Part shown: in pieces, positions 8,570 to 16,535 of the stretch | Position numbering within the stretch: position 1 is the stretch's first letter | Layout of the letters: every line of letters starts with the position of its first letter | Source of the DNA: Rubrivivax sp. | GTDB taxonomy: Bacteria; Pseudomonadota; Gammaproteobacteria; Burkholderiales; Burkholderiaceae_C | Reading direction: 5' to 3' | Assembly: GCA_022843905.1 (NCBI GenBank) | Contig: JALHMT010000007.1 | Location: 124,001 to 188,000, forward strand | Length of the DNA: 64,000 nt | Position numbers and translations under genes: made by a program | The notes under the pieces: model-generated | Seen by the model: the letters and a program-made list of their open reading frames with translations, nothing else | What the model was told of the DNA's origin: nothing | Database searches by the model: none

Positions 8570-9237
8570 TGCAGCCGCACTGGCTGGGCCGTCGGCCCTA
8601 CGCGGGCATCGAGGACGCGATGCGTGACTTCACGGCCGCACGCACGCCCGACACGCCTGACCAGTTGTGGGTCGTCGAGCACGAGCCCGTCTTCACGCAG
8701 GGTGTGGCCGGGCGCGATGCGCACGTGCTGGCCGCCGACGACATCCCGGTCGTGCGCACCCACCGCGGCGGGCAGGTCACCTTCCATGGTCCGGGCCAGG
8801 TGGTGGCCTATCCGCTGCTGGACCTGCGTCGCCAAGGCATCTACGTCAAGGAATACGTCTTCCGGCTCGAGCAGGCGGTGCTCGACACGCTGGCGCACTG
8901 GGGCGTCACGGGGCACCGCGTACGCTCCGCCCCCGGCATCTACGTGCGCCTGGACGACCCCTTCGGTCATGCGGTGCTGGCCGCGCCCGCGCCGGGCGAA
9001 GACCCGTTCCGTGGCCTGGGCAAGATCGCAGCGCTGGGCGTGAAGGTCAGCAACCACTGCACCTACCACGGGCTGGCGCTGAACGTCGCGATGGACCTGG
9101 AACCCTTCGCGCGCATCGACCCCTGCGGCTACGCCGGGCTGCGCACGGTGGATCTGCGCAGCCTGGGGGTCGACGCGGAATGGGGAGATGTCGCCGCCGT
9201 GCTCGTGCAACGCCTGCAGTTGCGGCTGGTCGCCTGA
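8569..9237 (+). CDS. lipB: Octanoyltransferase LipB
   Basis: A 222-aa enzyme that moves the octanoyl group from acyl carrier protein to lipoyl domains of 2-oxoacid dehydrogenases and the glycine cleavage H protein. Family motifs are [21 protein letters not shown], the catalytic Lys in [12 protein letters not shown] and the catalytic Cys in DPCGYAG. An insert of about 15 residues ([14 protein letters not shown]) precedes the lysine motif, longer than in E. coli. The ATG overlaps the stop of the ABC exporter. It works directly before LipA. Confidence 0.96.
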   Translation: MQPHWLGRRPYAGIEDAMRDFTAARTPDTPDQLWVVEHEPVFTQGVAGRDAHVLAADDIPVVRTHRGGQVTFHGPGQVVAYPLLDLRRQGIYVKEYVFRLEQAVLDTLAHWGVTGHRVRSAPGIYVRLDDPFGHAVLAAPAPGEDPFRGLGKIAALGVKVSNHCTYHGLALNVAMDLEPFARIDPCGYAGLRTVDLRSLGVDAEWGDVAAVLVQRLQLRLVA

Positions 9238-9341
9238 TCGGCGACAAGGCAGCCGGGCTCTGCGGGCGGTGCGAGCCAGCGCCCGGTCATCGGCCTAGAA
9301 TTCGGGTTCCCCCTGACCGACCGCCCACCGGCGGGACGCTG

Positions 9342-10307
9342 ATGAGCACCGCCACGCCCCCGGCCTACGATCCCACGGCCAAGCAGAAGTCGCAGGCCAA
9401 GACCGCCCGCATCCCCATCAAGGTGGTGCCGGCGGAGGTGCTGAAGAAGCCCGACTGGATCCGCGTGAAGGCCGGCAGCCCCAGCACGCGCTTCTACGAG
9501 ATCAAGCAGATCCTGCGCGAGCACAAGCTGCACACCGTGTGCGAAGAGGCTTCGTGCCCGAACATCGGCGAGTGTTTCGGCAAGGGCACGGCCACCTTCA
9601 TGATCATGGGCGACAAGTGCACGCGGCGCTGCCCGTTCTGCGACGTCGGCCACGGCCGGCCCGACCCGCTGGATGCCGACGAGCCGATGAACCTGGCGCG
9701 CACCATCGCCGCGCTGAAGCTGCGCTACGTGGTCATCACCAGCGTCGACCGCGACGACCTGCGCGACGGCGGTGCCGGCCACTTCGTCGAGTGCATCCGC
9801 AAGACACGCGAGCTGTCGCCGGGCACGCAGATCGAGATCCTCACGCCCGACTTCCGGGGCCGCGCCGACCGCGCGCTCGACATCCTGAAGAGTGCGCCGC
9901 CCGACGTGATGAACCACAACCTCGAGACCATCCCGCGTCTGTACAAGGAAGCGCGGCCGGGCTCCGACTACGCCTTCAGCCTGAACCTGCTCAAGCGCTT
10001 CAAGGAGGAAGTGCCGGGCGTGCCCACCAAGAGCGGCGTCATGGTCGGCCTGGGCGAGACCGACGACGAGATCCTGCAGGTCATGCGCGACCTTCGCGAG
10101 CACGGCGTGGACATGCTCACCCTGGGCCAGTACCTGGCGCCCAGCGGCCACCACCTGCCGGTGCGCCGCTACGTGCACCCCGACACCTTCAGGATGTTCG
10201 AGCAGCAGGCGGCAGCGATGGGCTTTGCCCATGCCGCCGTGGGTGCGATGGTGCGTTCGAGCTACCACGCCGACCAGCAGGCACACGCTGCCGGACTGGC
10301 GACCTGA
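9342..10307 (+). CDS. lipA: Lipoyl synthase LipA
   Basis: A 321-aa radical-SAM enzyme inserting two sulfur atoms into protein-bound octanoyl chains. It carries both Fe-S clusters of the family: the auxiliary cluster cysteines in [12 protein letters not shown] and the radical-SAM CxxxCxxC in CTRRCPFC, plus the C-terminal RSSYHAD serine ligand region. It lies 104 nt after lipB. That gap contains a TAGAAT box (9296-9301) with no convincing -35, so lipA may also have its own promoter. Confidence 0.97.
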   Translation: MSTATPPAYDPTAKQKSQAKTARIPIKVVPAEVLKKPDWIRVKAGSPSTRFYEIKQILREHKLHTVCEEASCPNIGECFGKGTATFMIMGDKCTRRCPFCDVGHGRPDPLDADEPMNLARTIAALKLRYVVITSVDRDDLRDGGAGHFVECIRKTRELSPGTQIEILTPDFRGRADRALDILKSAPPDVMNHNLETIPRLYKEARPGSDYAFSLNLLKRFKEEVPGVPTKSGVMVGLGETDDEILQVMRDLREHGVDMLTLGQYLAPSGHHLPVRRYVHPDTFRMFEQQAAAMGFAHAAVGAMVRSSYHADQQAHAAGLAT

Positions 10308-10332
10308 GGCCCGCTGCGCCGGGCTGCGCGGG

Positions 10333-10857
10333 CTACAGCGCAGCGATGGTGGCGCGATGGTCCTTGTGCGGCCGTGCCTGGTGAGGGACCGGCCTGAGCA
10401 CCGACGCGGTCAGCTGCAGGCGGAACTCCGAGGCGCGCCGGTTCGCGTCCATCCCCGACACGGGCCTGGCATGAGACGCCCGGCGATGCAGTTCCCGGCG
10501 GGCCACGCGCTGCCAACCGAGCTGGTGCACGGCGTCGTTCAGCTCCAGCACCTTCTGGGCTGCACTCAGCGGCTCTCCGGCGCGGGTGAGGCGCACGTTG
10601 GTCAGGATGGACATCGGATCGTCCTGGCCCACTACGCCGGCCTGCATTTCACGCCAGTCCCAGGCCATGCCCACAGCCTCAGCCTTGTCGGCGCGGTTGG
10701 CTTTCCAGAGGGTGTAGCCATAATGGCAACCAAATTCATCGGGTTCGTCGTGGATCGATGTCACGGAATGACGGAAGTTTCGGTGCAGCGACCTCCACTC
10801 CAGCACGTCCATTTCGACACTGACCCAGCTGATCACGCCCCAAGCAGTATTTGCCAT
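10333..10857 (-). CDS. Hypothetical protein divergent from the LuxR regulator
   Basis: I do not recognise the family. The frame gives 174 aa from an ATG at 10857 preceded by GAGG eight bases upstream, a good ribosome binding site. The first about 120 residues look like a genuine globular protein, with balanced composition and Trp-rich segments such as WGVISWVSVEM, LEWRSLHRNF and GMAWDWREMQ. The C-terminal 40 residues are Arg/His-rich and less convincing. There is no signal peptide or membrane segment. It is transcribed divergently from the LuxR gene with 87 bp between starts, so it may be a target or partner of that regulator. The same frame continues antisense into luxR, but that extension lacks support. 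Confidence 0.6.
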   Translation of the reverse strand: MANTAWGVISWVSVEMDVLEWRSLHRNFRHSVTSIHDEPDEFGCHYGYTLWKANRADKAEAVGMAWDWREMQAGVVGQDDPMSILTNVRLTRAGEPLSAAQKVLELNDAVHQLGWQRVARRELHRRASHARPVSGMDANRRASEFRLQLTASVLRPVPHQARPHKDHRATIAAL

Positions 10858-10927
10858 ATGCAGCACCTCGCACAGTTGAAAACCGATGCATGCTGGCCGT
10901 TGGACGCTGGTGTGACAACCCATCAAC

Positions 10928-10935
10928 CTTTGTAG
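10928..10935. promoter_or_regulatory. Half-site of the lux-box-like palindrome in front of the LuxR gene
   Basis: CTTTGTAG is identical to the right arm of the palindrome at 11692-11707. Its end is 9 nt from the LuxR start codon, a position that would suit negative autoregulation or weak binding. The left arm is poorly conserved. Low confidence. Confidence 0.3.
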
Positions 10936-10944
10936 CCCGGCCCG

Positions 10945-11655
10945 ATGCAGCTGAAGCGTTTCTACGATCTCAGTCAGTCGACAGATGTCGACCAGTTCGA
11001 GGCGCGTCTCGTCGAGTTCGCGAATGAACTGGGCTTCGGGCTGGTAGGTGCGGCGCTCGTCATCGATGAGCCGGGCAGCGACGCCGTTTTCATGGCGCTG
11101 GGCAATCCGCCTTCGGAGTATTCGGAGGCCTTGATCAGCCGGGAAGATTCGCTGCGCGATCCCGTGCTCGCCCGACTGAAGCGCACCAGTGTGCCCTTCG
11201 TCTACGACCAGGACACCTACGTCAGCGCGGGTGCGGCAGACCTCTGGGAGGTGCAGGCGGCGTTCGGCTACAAGACCGGTGTCGCGGTGGCTTTGCACCT
11301 GCCCGACAACCGGCACTTCATCCTGGGGCTCGATCGAGACGAACTCCTGCCGACCAGCGATGCCCGCTTGGCGCGCTTGATGGCCGATCTGCAACTGATG
11401 GCGGTGCACGCGCAGGATGCTGCAGTCAGGCTGCTGACCCAGGCAGCTGCCAAGCCCCCATTGCCCAGGTTGAGCGCGCGCGAGATCGAGATCCTGCGCT
11501 GGACCATGGAAGGCAAGAGCGCCTGGGCCGTCGGTGAACTGCTGTCCATCAGCGAACACACCGTCAACTACTACCTGCGGCGGGTCTTCCAGAAGCTAGA
11601 CGTGTCCTCGAAGCACCAAGCCGTGTTGCGGGCGCTGGCCCTCGGGTTGCTTTGA
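10945..11655 (+). CDS. LuxR-family regulator with autoinducer-binding domain (LuxR solo)
   Basis: A 236-aa protein with an N-terminal autoinducer-binding domain (about residues 15-160) and a C-terminal GerE helix-turn-helix (LSAREIEILRWTMEGKS to YYLRRVFQKLDV, about 175-230). No luxI is in the window. Aligning by eye to TraR/LuxR, the Asp-Pro pair is kept (Asp72-Pro73). The usual Trp57 and Tyr61 positions are Tyr59 and Leu63, and Trp85 is Tyr87, so three of the conserved AHL-contact residues are replaced. A non-AHL or altered ligand is therefore plausible. A lux-box-like palindrome follows downstream at 11692 and a half-site precedes the gene. It is divergent from a hypothetical gene. Confidence 0.9.
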   Translation: MQLKRFYDLSQSTDVDQFEARLVEFANELGFGLVGAALVIDEPGSDAVFMALGNPPSEYSEALISREDSLRDPVLARLKRTSVPFVYDQDTYVSAGAADLWEVQAAFGYKTGVAVALHLPDNRHFILGLDRDELLPTSDARLARLMADLQLMAVHAQDAAVRLLTQAAAKPPLPRLSAREIEILRWTMEGKSAWAVGELLSISEHTVNYYLRRVFQKLDVSSKHQAVLRALALGLL

Positions 11656-11691
11656 CCCGATGTGAGCGCGCGTGCGTATCGAAATGTCCCG

Positions 11692-11707
11692 CTACAAGGC
11701 TTTGTAG
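11692..11707. promoter_or_regulatory. Lux-box-like palindrome with candidate promoter
   Basis: CTACAAGGCTTTGTAG: six-base arms CTACAA and TTGTAG are perfect reverse complements with a 4-nt spacer, as in lux boxes. A -10-like TCAAAT lies at 11731-11736. If it is used, the box is centred about 43 bp before the start of transcription, the standard position for LuxR-type activation. The predicted transcript would carry the 24-codon ORF at 11776. Confidence 0.5.
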
Positions 11708-11775
11708 GTTCCAAGAGCGCCAACTTTTGCTCAAATTCCTCCTGACTGCCATTCCGGCTCATCAAGGGGAAAATC

Positions 11776-11850
11776 ATGGGTGATTTCGCAACGTCGATGT
11801 GGGACCTGATCGCCGAAGTTCTGGGCCTGCCCAGGGTCGGTGGCTGGTAA
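11776..11850 (+). CDS. Candidate 24-aa peptide gene downstream of the LuxR regulator
   Basis: This short frame starts with ATG and ends with TAA. It is preceded by AGGGGA (11765-11770) at a 5-nt spacing, a strong ribosome binding site that is unlikely by chance in this GC-rich context. The peptide begins MGDFATSMWD, has an amphipathic middle (LIAEVL) and ends LPRVGGW. It lacks a signal peptide and has no cysteines. It sits 69 bp after the lux-box-like palindrome and 120 bp after the LuxR stop, so it could be the regulated product of that protein: a signalling, modulatory or membrane-active peptide. No homologue is known to me, and translation is unproven. Confidence 0.55.
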   Translation: MGDFATSMWDLIAEVLGLPRVGGW

Positions 11851-11883
11851 AGGTCAAGGCCGGCCGTCTGCCGGCATCGAAAT

Positions 11884-12096
11884 TCATTGCAGTGAGCCGG
11901 GACGCGCGGGCGCCAGATCCGCATTGAACGTGCCTTGGACAAATGCCAGGATGGCCAGGCGCAGTTGCTGGGCCAGGCGCTCGTCCGCAAGGCCATCGAA
12001 GCGCATGGTGAGACGGAGTTGTCCTTCGAATTGCGTCATGTCGGTGGTGACGCGAAGTTCGGTGGGTAGCAATGGCGTGGGTGGCAGACCGCTCAT
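11884..12096 (-). CDS. Small hypothetical protein convergent with the peptide gene
   Basis: A 70-aa frame with protein-like composition (TELRVTTDMTQFEGQLRL, ERLAQQLRLAILAFVQG) and no low-complexity run. I do not recognise the family. There is no signal peptide. The start ATG (12096) lacks a strong ribosome binding site. A TATAAA-like box (reverse strand, around 12131-12136) could be its -10. It ends 33 nt from the stop of the 24-codon ORF, convergently. Confidence 0.5.
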   Translation of the reverse strand: MSGLPPTPLLPTELRVTTDMTQFEGQLRLTMRFDGLADERLAQQLRLAILAFVQGTFNADLAPARPGSLQ

Positions 12097-12232
12097 GAAT
12101 TAGCCCGTTTGATCTGTCGCAATGGTGAACATTTATACCTCACGACCGCCTGAGCTTCGCTGACCGGGGCGCGGTGAATGCCAATTCGTGTCTCGGGTGA
12201 GCGGGTTGGGCGATGCTCAGGCCGTCAGGCCG

Positions 12233-13645
12233 TCAAGCCGCGACGATGTCGTGAACGGACCAGTCCTCCGCCGCGGTGACGGCAACGGTGCTGCACCCAC
12301 TTGCGCCGACGGGCGCGTCAGCCGCCTCCAGTTCGGCGATGCCGGCTCGCCAGGCCGTACCGGGCAGGTCGATGCGGAAGCCGTGAAAGGTGCCTGCCGC
12401 GGTACACACCCGTCTGACCGCCACGGCTTCCACGGTGGTCGATCGGCCGGATCCCAGCTCGACCTGCGCTTCCCCATGCGAGCCGTCCGGCAAGGCTTGT
12501 TCCACGCGCGCCAGGAAGCCATGCCGCGACACATCGATGACCTCGATGTCCAGAGCCGCCCCCTGGCCTGAAGCGGCCTTCCAGCGGGCAGGGCACTTCA
12601 GCGAGTAGCGGCGATGGCGCCGCAGCGAGGGGTCTTCGTCGGACCCGCCGGTGACTGCCGGCAGCACCACGCGCCAGGCGGGTTCGGGGTAGATGGCATG
12701 CAGCAGCCGACGCCGCCGCTCGTCGAGTTCGGCGAACCCCTGCGTGCGTCGATTGAAGAACTCGTCGAGCAGGGCGGGCGACATCACGGGATCGTTCGTC
12801 GTGTGGAACGGCCGCCGCGGATACTCGATGTTGGGCAGTTCCAGGTCCGTGAAGTAGCGGTGCATGTCCTTGCGCTGCGACCGCCCGGCGTAAGCGGCGC
12901 GGAACAGCTCGGGCGCGAGCTGCAGGTCGAGGGTGGCACCGATGGCCGGTGCACCGTTGGCGAATCCGTAGTTGTCGATCACCTGCGGCTGCAGGCGTTG
13001 GAAGAACAGCAGCGCTTCATAGAGTTCGACCCGGTTCGGATTCACCGCGATCACGAGATGCCGCGTGTCGAAGAACGCGGTGCAGTACTCGTACATGAAC
13101 TTCATCAAGGGGAACAGGATCGTGCCCCCGGTGTTGCGGAAGCGCGGGTGCACGGCCAGTGCCGAGATCTCGGCAATGCGCCCCGTGCGGGCGCGCACCG
13201 CATGCAGGTCGAAGATGCTCTGCAGGGGGAAACCGAAAACCCCCTCGCGAATGATGGTCAGCGTGCCCACCACGGCCCCGTCGTAGCGCGCCATCAGCGT
13301 CGTCGTGGTCGGCAGCGCGTGGTAGGGCGTGACGCGCAAGCCCGACGGGTGAGGCTTCATGAAGCCGCTCGACACATAGGCCTCGTGCAGCAGCGAGAAG
13401 CAAGCCTGCAGGTCCTCCGAGGTGCGCGCGATGCTCAGCTGCAGCCGGGGGTCCGGCGCGGGGTCGCAGTCGATCATGCGGCGGAACAGCGCGAAGCGCA
13501 TCTGTCTCGGCAGTCGGGACAGGGCGGCGCGCGCCAGTTGGTGCAGCGGCCTGCGAGGGCGGGAAGAGGGCGGGCGCGTCATGGCAGCAAGGGCATCGAT
13601 GACGAGTCGCCCGCCGCGGCGCGGCCAGTCGGCATCGTCACCCAT
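12233..13645 (-). CDS. FeeM-like N-acyltransferase fused to a PilZ domain
   Basis: A 470-aa protein (449 aa if the ATG at 13582 is used, which removes a poorly conserved leader). Residues about 70-270 form a GNAT domain of the FeeM/exosortase-associated acyltransferase type (EISALAVHPRFRNTGG, LFPLMKFMYEYC, LVIAVNPNRVELYEALLF). This fold is related to N-acyl-amino-acid and N-acyl-homoserine-lactone synthases. Residues about 350-450 form a PilZ domain with the c-di-GMP motifs RRHRRY and DVSRHGF. The likely activity is acyl transfer from acyl-ACP or acyl-CoA to an amine, gated by c-di-GMP; substrates are unknown. It is the last gene of the minus-strand prs run, 115-178 nt after prsT. Confidence 0.85.
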   Translation of the reverse strand: MGDDADWPRRGGRLVIDALAAMTRPPSSRPRRPLHQLARAALSRLPRQMRFALFRRMIDCDPAPDPRLQLSIARTSEDLQACFSLLHEAYVSSGFMKPHPSGLRVTPYHALPTTTTLMARYDGAVVGTLTIIREGVFGFPLQSIFDLHAVRARTGRIAEISALAVHPRFRNTGGTILFPLMKFMYEYCTAFFDTRHLVIAVNPNRVELYEALLFFQRLQPQVIDNYGFANGAPAIGATLDLQLAPELFRAAYAGRSQRKDMHRYFTDLELPNIEYPRRPFHTTNDPVMSPALLDEFFNRRTQGFAELDERRRRLLHAIYPEPAWRVVLPAVTGGSDEDPSLRRHRRYSLKCPARWKAASGQGAALDIEVIDVSRHGFLARVEQALPDGSHGEAQVELGSGRSTTVEAVAVRRVCTAAGTFHGFRIDLPGTAWRAGIAELEAADAPVGASGCSTVAVTAAEDWSVHDIVAA

Positions 13646-13760
13646 TTCTTCGGCCCTGCGGGCGGCGACTTGAGCGCAGCGCGCCCCGGTCGCGGCGCTG
13701 AATGCAGCCCGCGAGCACGGCGAGCACGGTGGGCCGCGCCGGCCCGCCCGCGCCGCGTGG

Positions 13761-16535
13761 TCAGCCCACCGACTTCAGCATTTCGAGCACGGTGCCGTGC
13801 TCGGGAAACTTCGGCCCGAGCTTTTCCAGCACCTGCAGTTCGGTGCGTGCGGCCGATTTCTCGCCGGCCTGCACCAGCAGCTTGGCCAGGTTCAGGCGCA
13901 GCGAAGGATCGCCCTGCGACAACTCGACCGCCTTCTTCTGCACCTCCAGCGCCTGCGGCAGCCGCTTCTCTGCGGCCAGGGCCAGGGACAGCGTGTCCAT
14001 CAGTGCCGGCTGGTTGGGCATCAGCTGGATCGCCTTCTCGGCGAAGGGCAGTGCGCCCGGCTTGGACTGCTTGACCATCAGCCAGGCGACGTTGTTGTAC
14101 GCCAGCGCGTTCTGCGGCTGGATCTGGCTCACCATCCGGTAGCGTGATTCGGCCTGGGCGAAGTCCTTCTGCTGCAGCGCCAAGTCGCCGCGGTAGAAGG
14201 CGAAGGCGGCGTCCCGGGGGTGGTCCTTCTCCCAGCCGGCGGCGAAACGCTCGGCCTCGGGCAGTCGTGCAGCCTTTATGAGCAAGGTGTGCAGGCGCAC
14301 GGCGACCTCGGTGGATGGTTTCTTCTGCAGGCTGGCACGGTAGGCGGCCGCCGCCGCGTCCCAGTTCTTCCGGGCCGCTTCGAGGTCGCCTTCCATCATC
14401 TGACCGATGCCGTCGTCGGCACGCTGCTTCTGCACCTGGCGGGTGATGTCCAGCGCGTCGGTGAAGCGCTTTTCGGCCACGGCGATGTTGACCAGGCCGC
14501 GCTGCGCGGGCAGCAGGTCGGGGCGCACGCTCAGCGCCTTCTTCAGGCTCCTGACCGCCTGGTCGGGCTGCTTGTTCTGCCAATAGGCCTCGCCGAGGCC
14601 GATCATCCCGGTGGTCGAGTCGGGCCTCACGGCCAACAGCTTGTTGTATTGGGTGATGGCCTGCTCCGCGTTGCCGTTGAGCATGTAGATGCCCCCCAGT
14701 GCCTGCAGCAGGTCGGGGTGGTCCGGCACGACGGCCAGGCTCTCCAGCGCGGTGTCGAGCGCCGCCTTGTTGTTGCGGGAGCCGATGTGGTGCTCGATCA
14801 GCCGCAGGCGCGGGCCGGTCTGCGACGGGTCGACCTGGATCGCCTTGGTGAGCGTCTGCGCGACCTCGTCCGGTGTGCCGCCGGCGCGCGGCAGCAGGCT
14901 CGCCAGGGCCAGCAGGGCATTGGTGTTCTTCGGGTCCTCCTTGAGGAAGGCATCGAAGCGCTTGCGCGCCTGATCCGGCTTCTGCTCGACCAGGTCCAGC
15001 GCGGCCAGGCTCGACAGGGCGGGAAGGTAGGTCTTGTCGATGCTCAGGGCACGTTCGAAGCTGGCGCGGGCGCCGGCGTTGTCCTTCTTGATCGCCAGCA
15101 CGCGGCCGCGCAGGTTGGCGGCCATGGCCTTGTCGGGCTGCTTCTTCTCGAGCGCATCGACGGCCTTCAGGGCCTGGTCGTGCTGCCCGCGCCGCAGGTA
15201 GGCGCTGATCAGCGCCATGTCGGCGATGGTGCCTGCGCTGTCTGCGGCCGCCAGTGCTTCCAGCTCGCCCAGGGCGTTGTCGCCCTTGCCCTGGCGCACC
15301 TGGCTCACCGCGCGGGCGGTGCGTATGCGGGCGTCGTCGGGTCGCTGCTTCAGCGCCTGCGCGTAGAGCTCCTCGGACTTCTTCGGGTCGCCGTTCTGCA
15401 GATGCGCTTCCGCAGCCACCGCCAGCACTTCGGGGCCGGGCGTGGCTTGCTCCACCAAGGGCGCCAGGGTGGCCAGCGCCCTGGCAGGCTGGCCGGTGCG
15501 CAGCTGCGTCTGCGCCAGCGTCATGCGCGCCAGGCGCAGGCCGGGCGCCTGTCCCAGCGCGGCCTGCAGATAGGTCTCGGCCTGCTGCAGGTTGCGCAGC
15601 TGGAACTCGGTGATGCCGGCCAGCTGCAGGGTCAGCGGGCTGTTCGGTGTCACCTGCAGCAGGCGCTGCGAGAGCTGCTTGGACGTCTTGAAGTCCTTGG
15701 CCATGTAGGCCAGGATGCCTTCGAAGTACAGCGTCTGCGGGTGGTTCGGCAGCACCTTCTTCATCTCGGCGACCTGGGCGGTCACCGCGTCGTTGTCCTT
15801 GGCACCGATCAGGATCTCGACGATGCCCTTGTGGGCGTTGACCAGGTTGGGCTTGGCCTGCAGCGCCTTGCGGTAGGCCTCCACGGCAGCCTTCTTGTCG
15901 TCGCCCGCGGCCAGCGCGATGTCGCCCTTCAGGACCCAGGCTTCGTGGTTGGTGGCTTCGCGGGCGACCACGCCGTCCAGCGTGGTGGTCGCCGCGGCGA
16001 AGTCGCGCCGGTCGGCGGCCAGACGGGCCACCATCAGCAGGGCCGGGGCGTACTGGGGAGACAGTTTCAGCGCTTCGTCGACGGTACGTTGCGCGTTGGC
16101 GCGGTCGCCCGTCACGGCGTAGGCGGTCGACAAGGTGGTCTTCAGGTCGGCCAGGGCGCCGGGATCGGGCAACTCGTGCCGGGCGTAGAGCTCGATGACC
16201 TTCTTGTACTCACCCTGCTCCAGCTGCGCCCTGGCCAGGGCCGGCAGCACGAGGCCGATGTTGTACTTGAGGTCGGCCGCCTTCTGCAGTTCGACACCGC
16301 CGGCGACGGGGTCGCCGCCATCGAGCAGCGTCTTGCCCAGCAGGTAGCGCGCCTCGCCCGACTGAGGGCTCTTCTGCAGAACACTCTTCAGTTCGATGAC
16401 CGCCGACTTGCTGTCCTTCGATGCGATGGACGCCTTGGCGGCGGCGATCAGGTCTTCCTCGGACTTGCCGCAGGCGGTCAGCAGCAGAGCGGTGGCGATC
16501 AGGCCGCCGATGTGCCAGGTGTTGCGCAGCTTCAT
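13761..16535 (-). CDS. prsT: PrsT: PEP-CTERM system TPR-repeat lipoprotein
   Basis: A 924-aa lipoprotein: signal peptide with lipobox LTAC (Cys22) and Gly at +2, then many tetratricopeptide repeats along the whole length (for example AWVLKGDIALAAGDDKKAAVEAYRKAL). Length and architecture match PrsT of exosortase systems, thought to act in the periplasm in handling PEP-CTERM proteins. The start overlaps the stop of the upstream paralogue by ATGA, so they are cotranscribed. The Gly at +2 permits sorting to the outer membrane. The exact molecular role is not established. Confidence 0.93.
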   Translation of the reverse strand: MKLRNTWHIGGLIATALLLTACGKSEEDLIAAAKASIASKDSKSAVIELKSVLQKSPQSGEARYLLGKTLLDGGDPVAGGVELQKAADLKYNIGLVLPALARAQLEQGEYKKVIELYARHELPDPGALADLKTTLSTAYAVTGDRANAQRTVDEALKLSPQYAPALLMVARLAADRRDFAAATTTLDGVVAREATNHEAWVLKGDIALAAGDDKKAAVEAYRKALQAKPNLVNAHKGIVEILIGAKDNDAVTAQVAEMKKVLPNHPQTLYFEGILAYMAKDFKTSKQLSQRLLQVTPNSPLTLQLAGITEFQLRNLQQAETYLQAALGQAPGLRLARMTLAQTQLRTGQPARALATLAPLVEQATPGPEVLAVAAEAHLQNGDPKKSEELYAQALKQRPDDARIRTARAVSQVRQGKGDNALGELEALAAADSAGTIADMALISAYLRRGQHDQALKAVDALEKKQPDKAMAANLRGRVLAIKKDNAGARASFERALSIDKTYLPALSSLAALDLVEQKPDQARKRFDAFLKEDPKNTNALLALASLLPRAGGTPDEVAQTLTKAIQVDPSQTGPRLRLIEHHIGSRNNKAALDTALESLAVVPDHPDLLQALGGIYMLNGNAEQAITQYNKLLAVRPDSTTGMIGLGEAYWQNKQPDQAVRSLKKALSVRPDLLPAQRGLVNIAVAEKRFTDALDITRQVQKQRADDGIGQMMEGDLEAARKNWDAAAAAYRASLQKKPSTEVAVRLHTLLIKAARLPEAERFAAGWEKDHPRDAAFAFYRGDLALQQKDFAQAESRYRMVSQIQPQNALAYNNVAWLMVKQSKPGALPFAEKAIQLMPNQPALMDTLSLALAAEKRLPQALEVQKKAVELSQGDPSLRLNLAKLLVQAGEKSAARTELQVLEKLGPKFPEHGTVLEMLKSVG

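Noticed and set aside
9296..9301. TAGAAT as a lipA promoter
   Set aside because: A good -10 but no recognisable -35 at the right distance, so it is mentioned only in the lipA entry.
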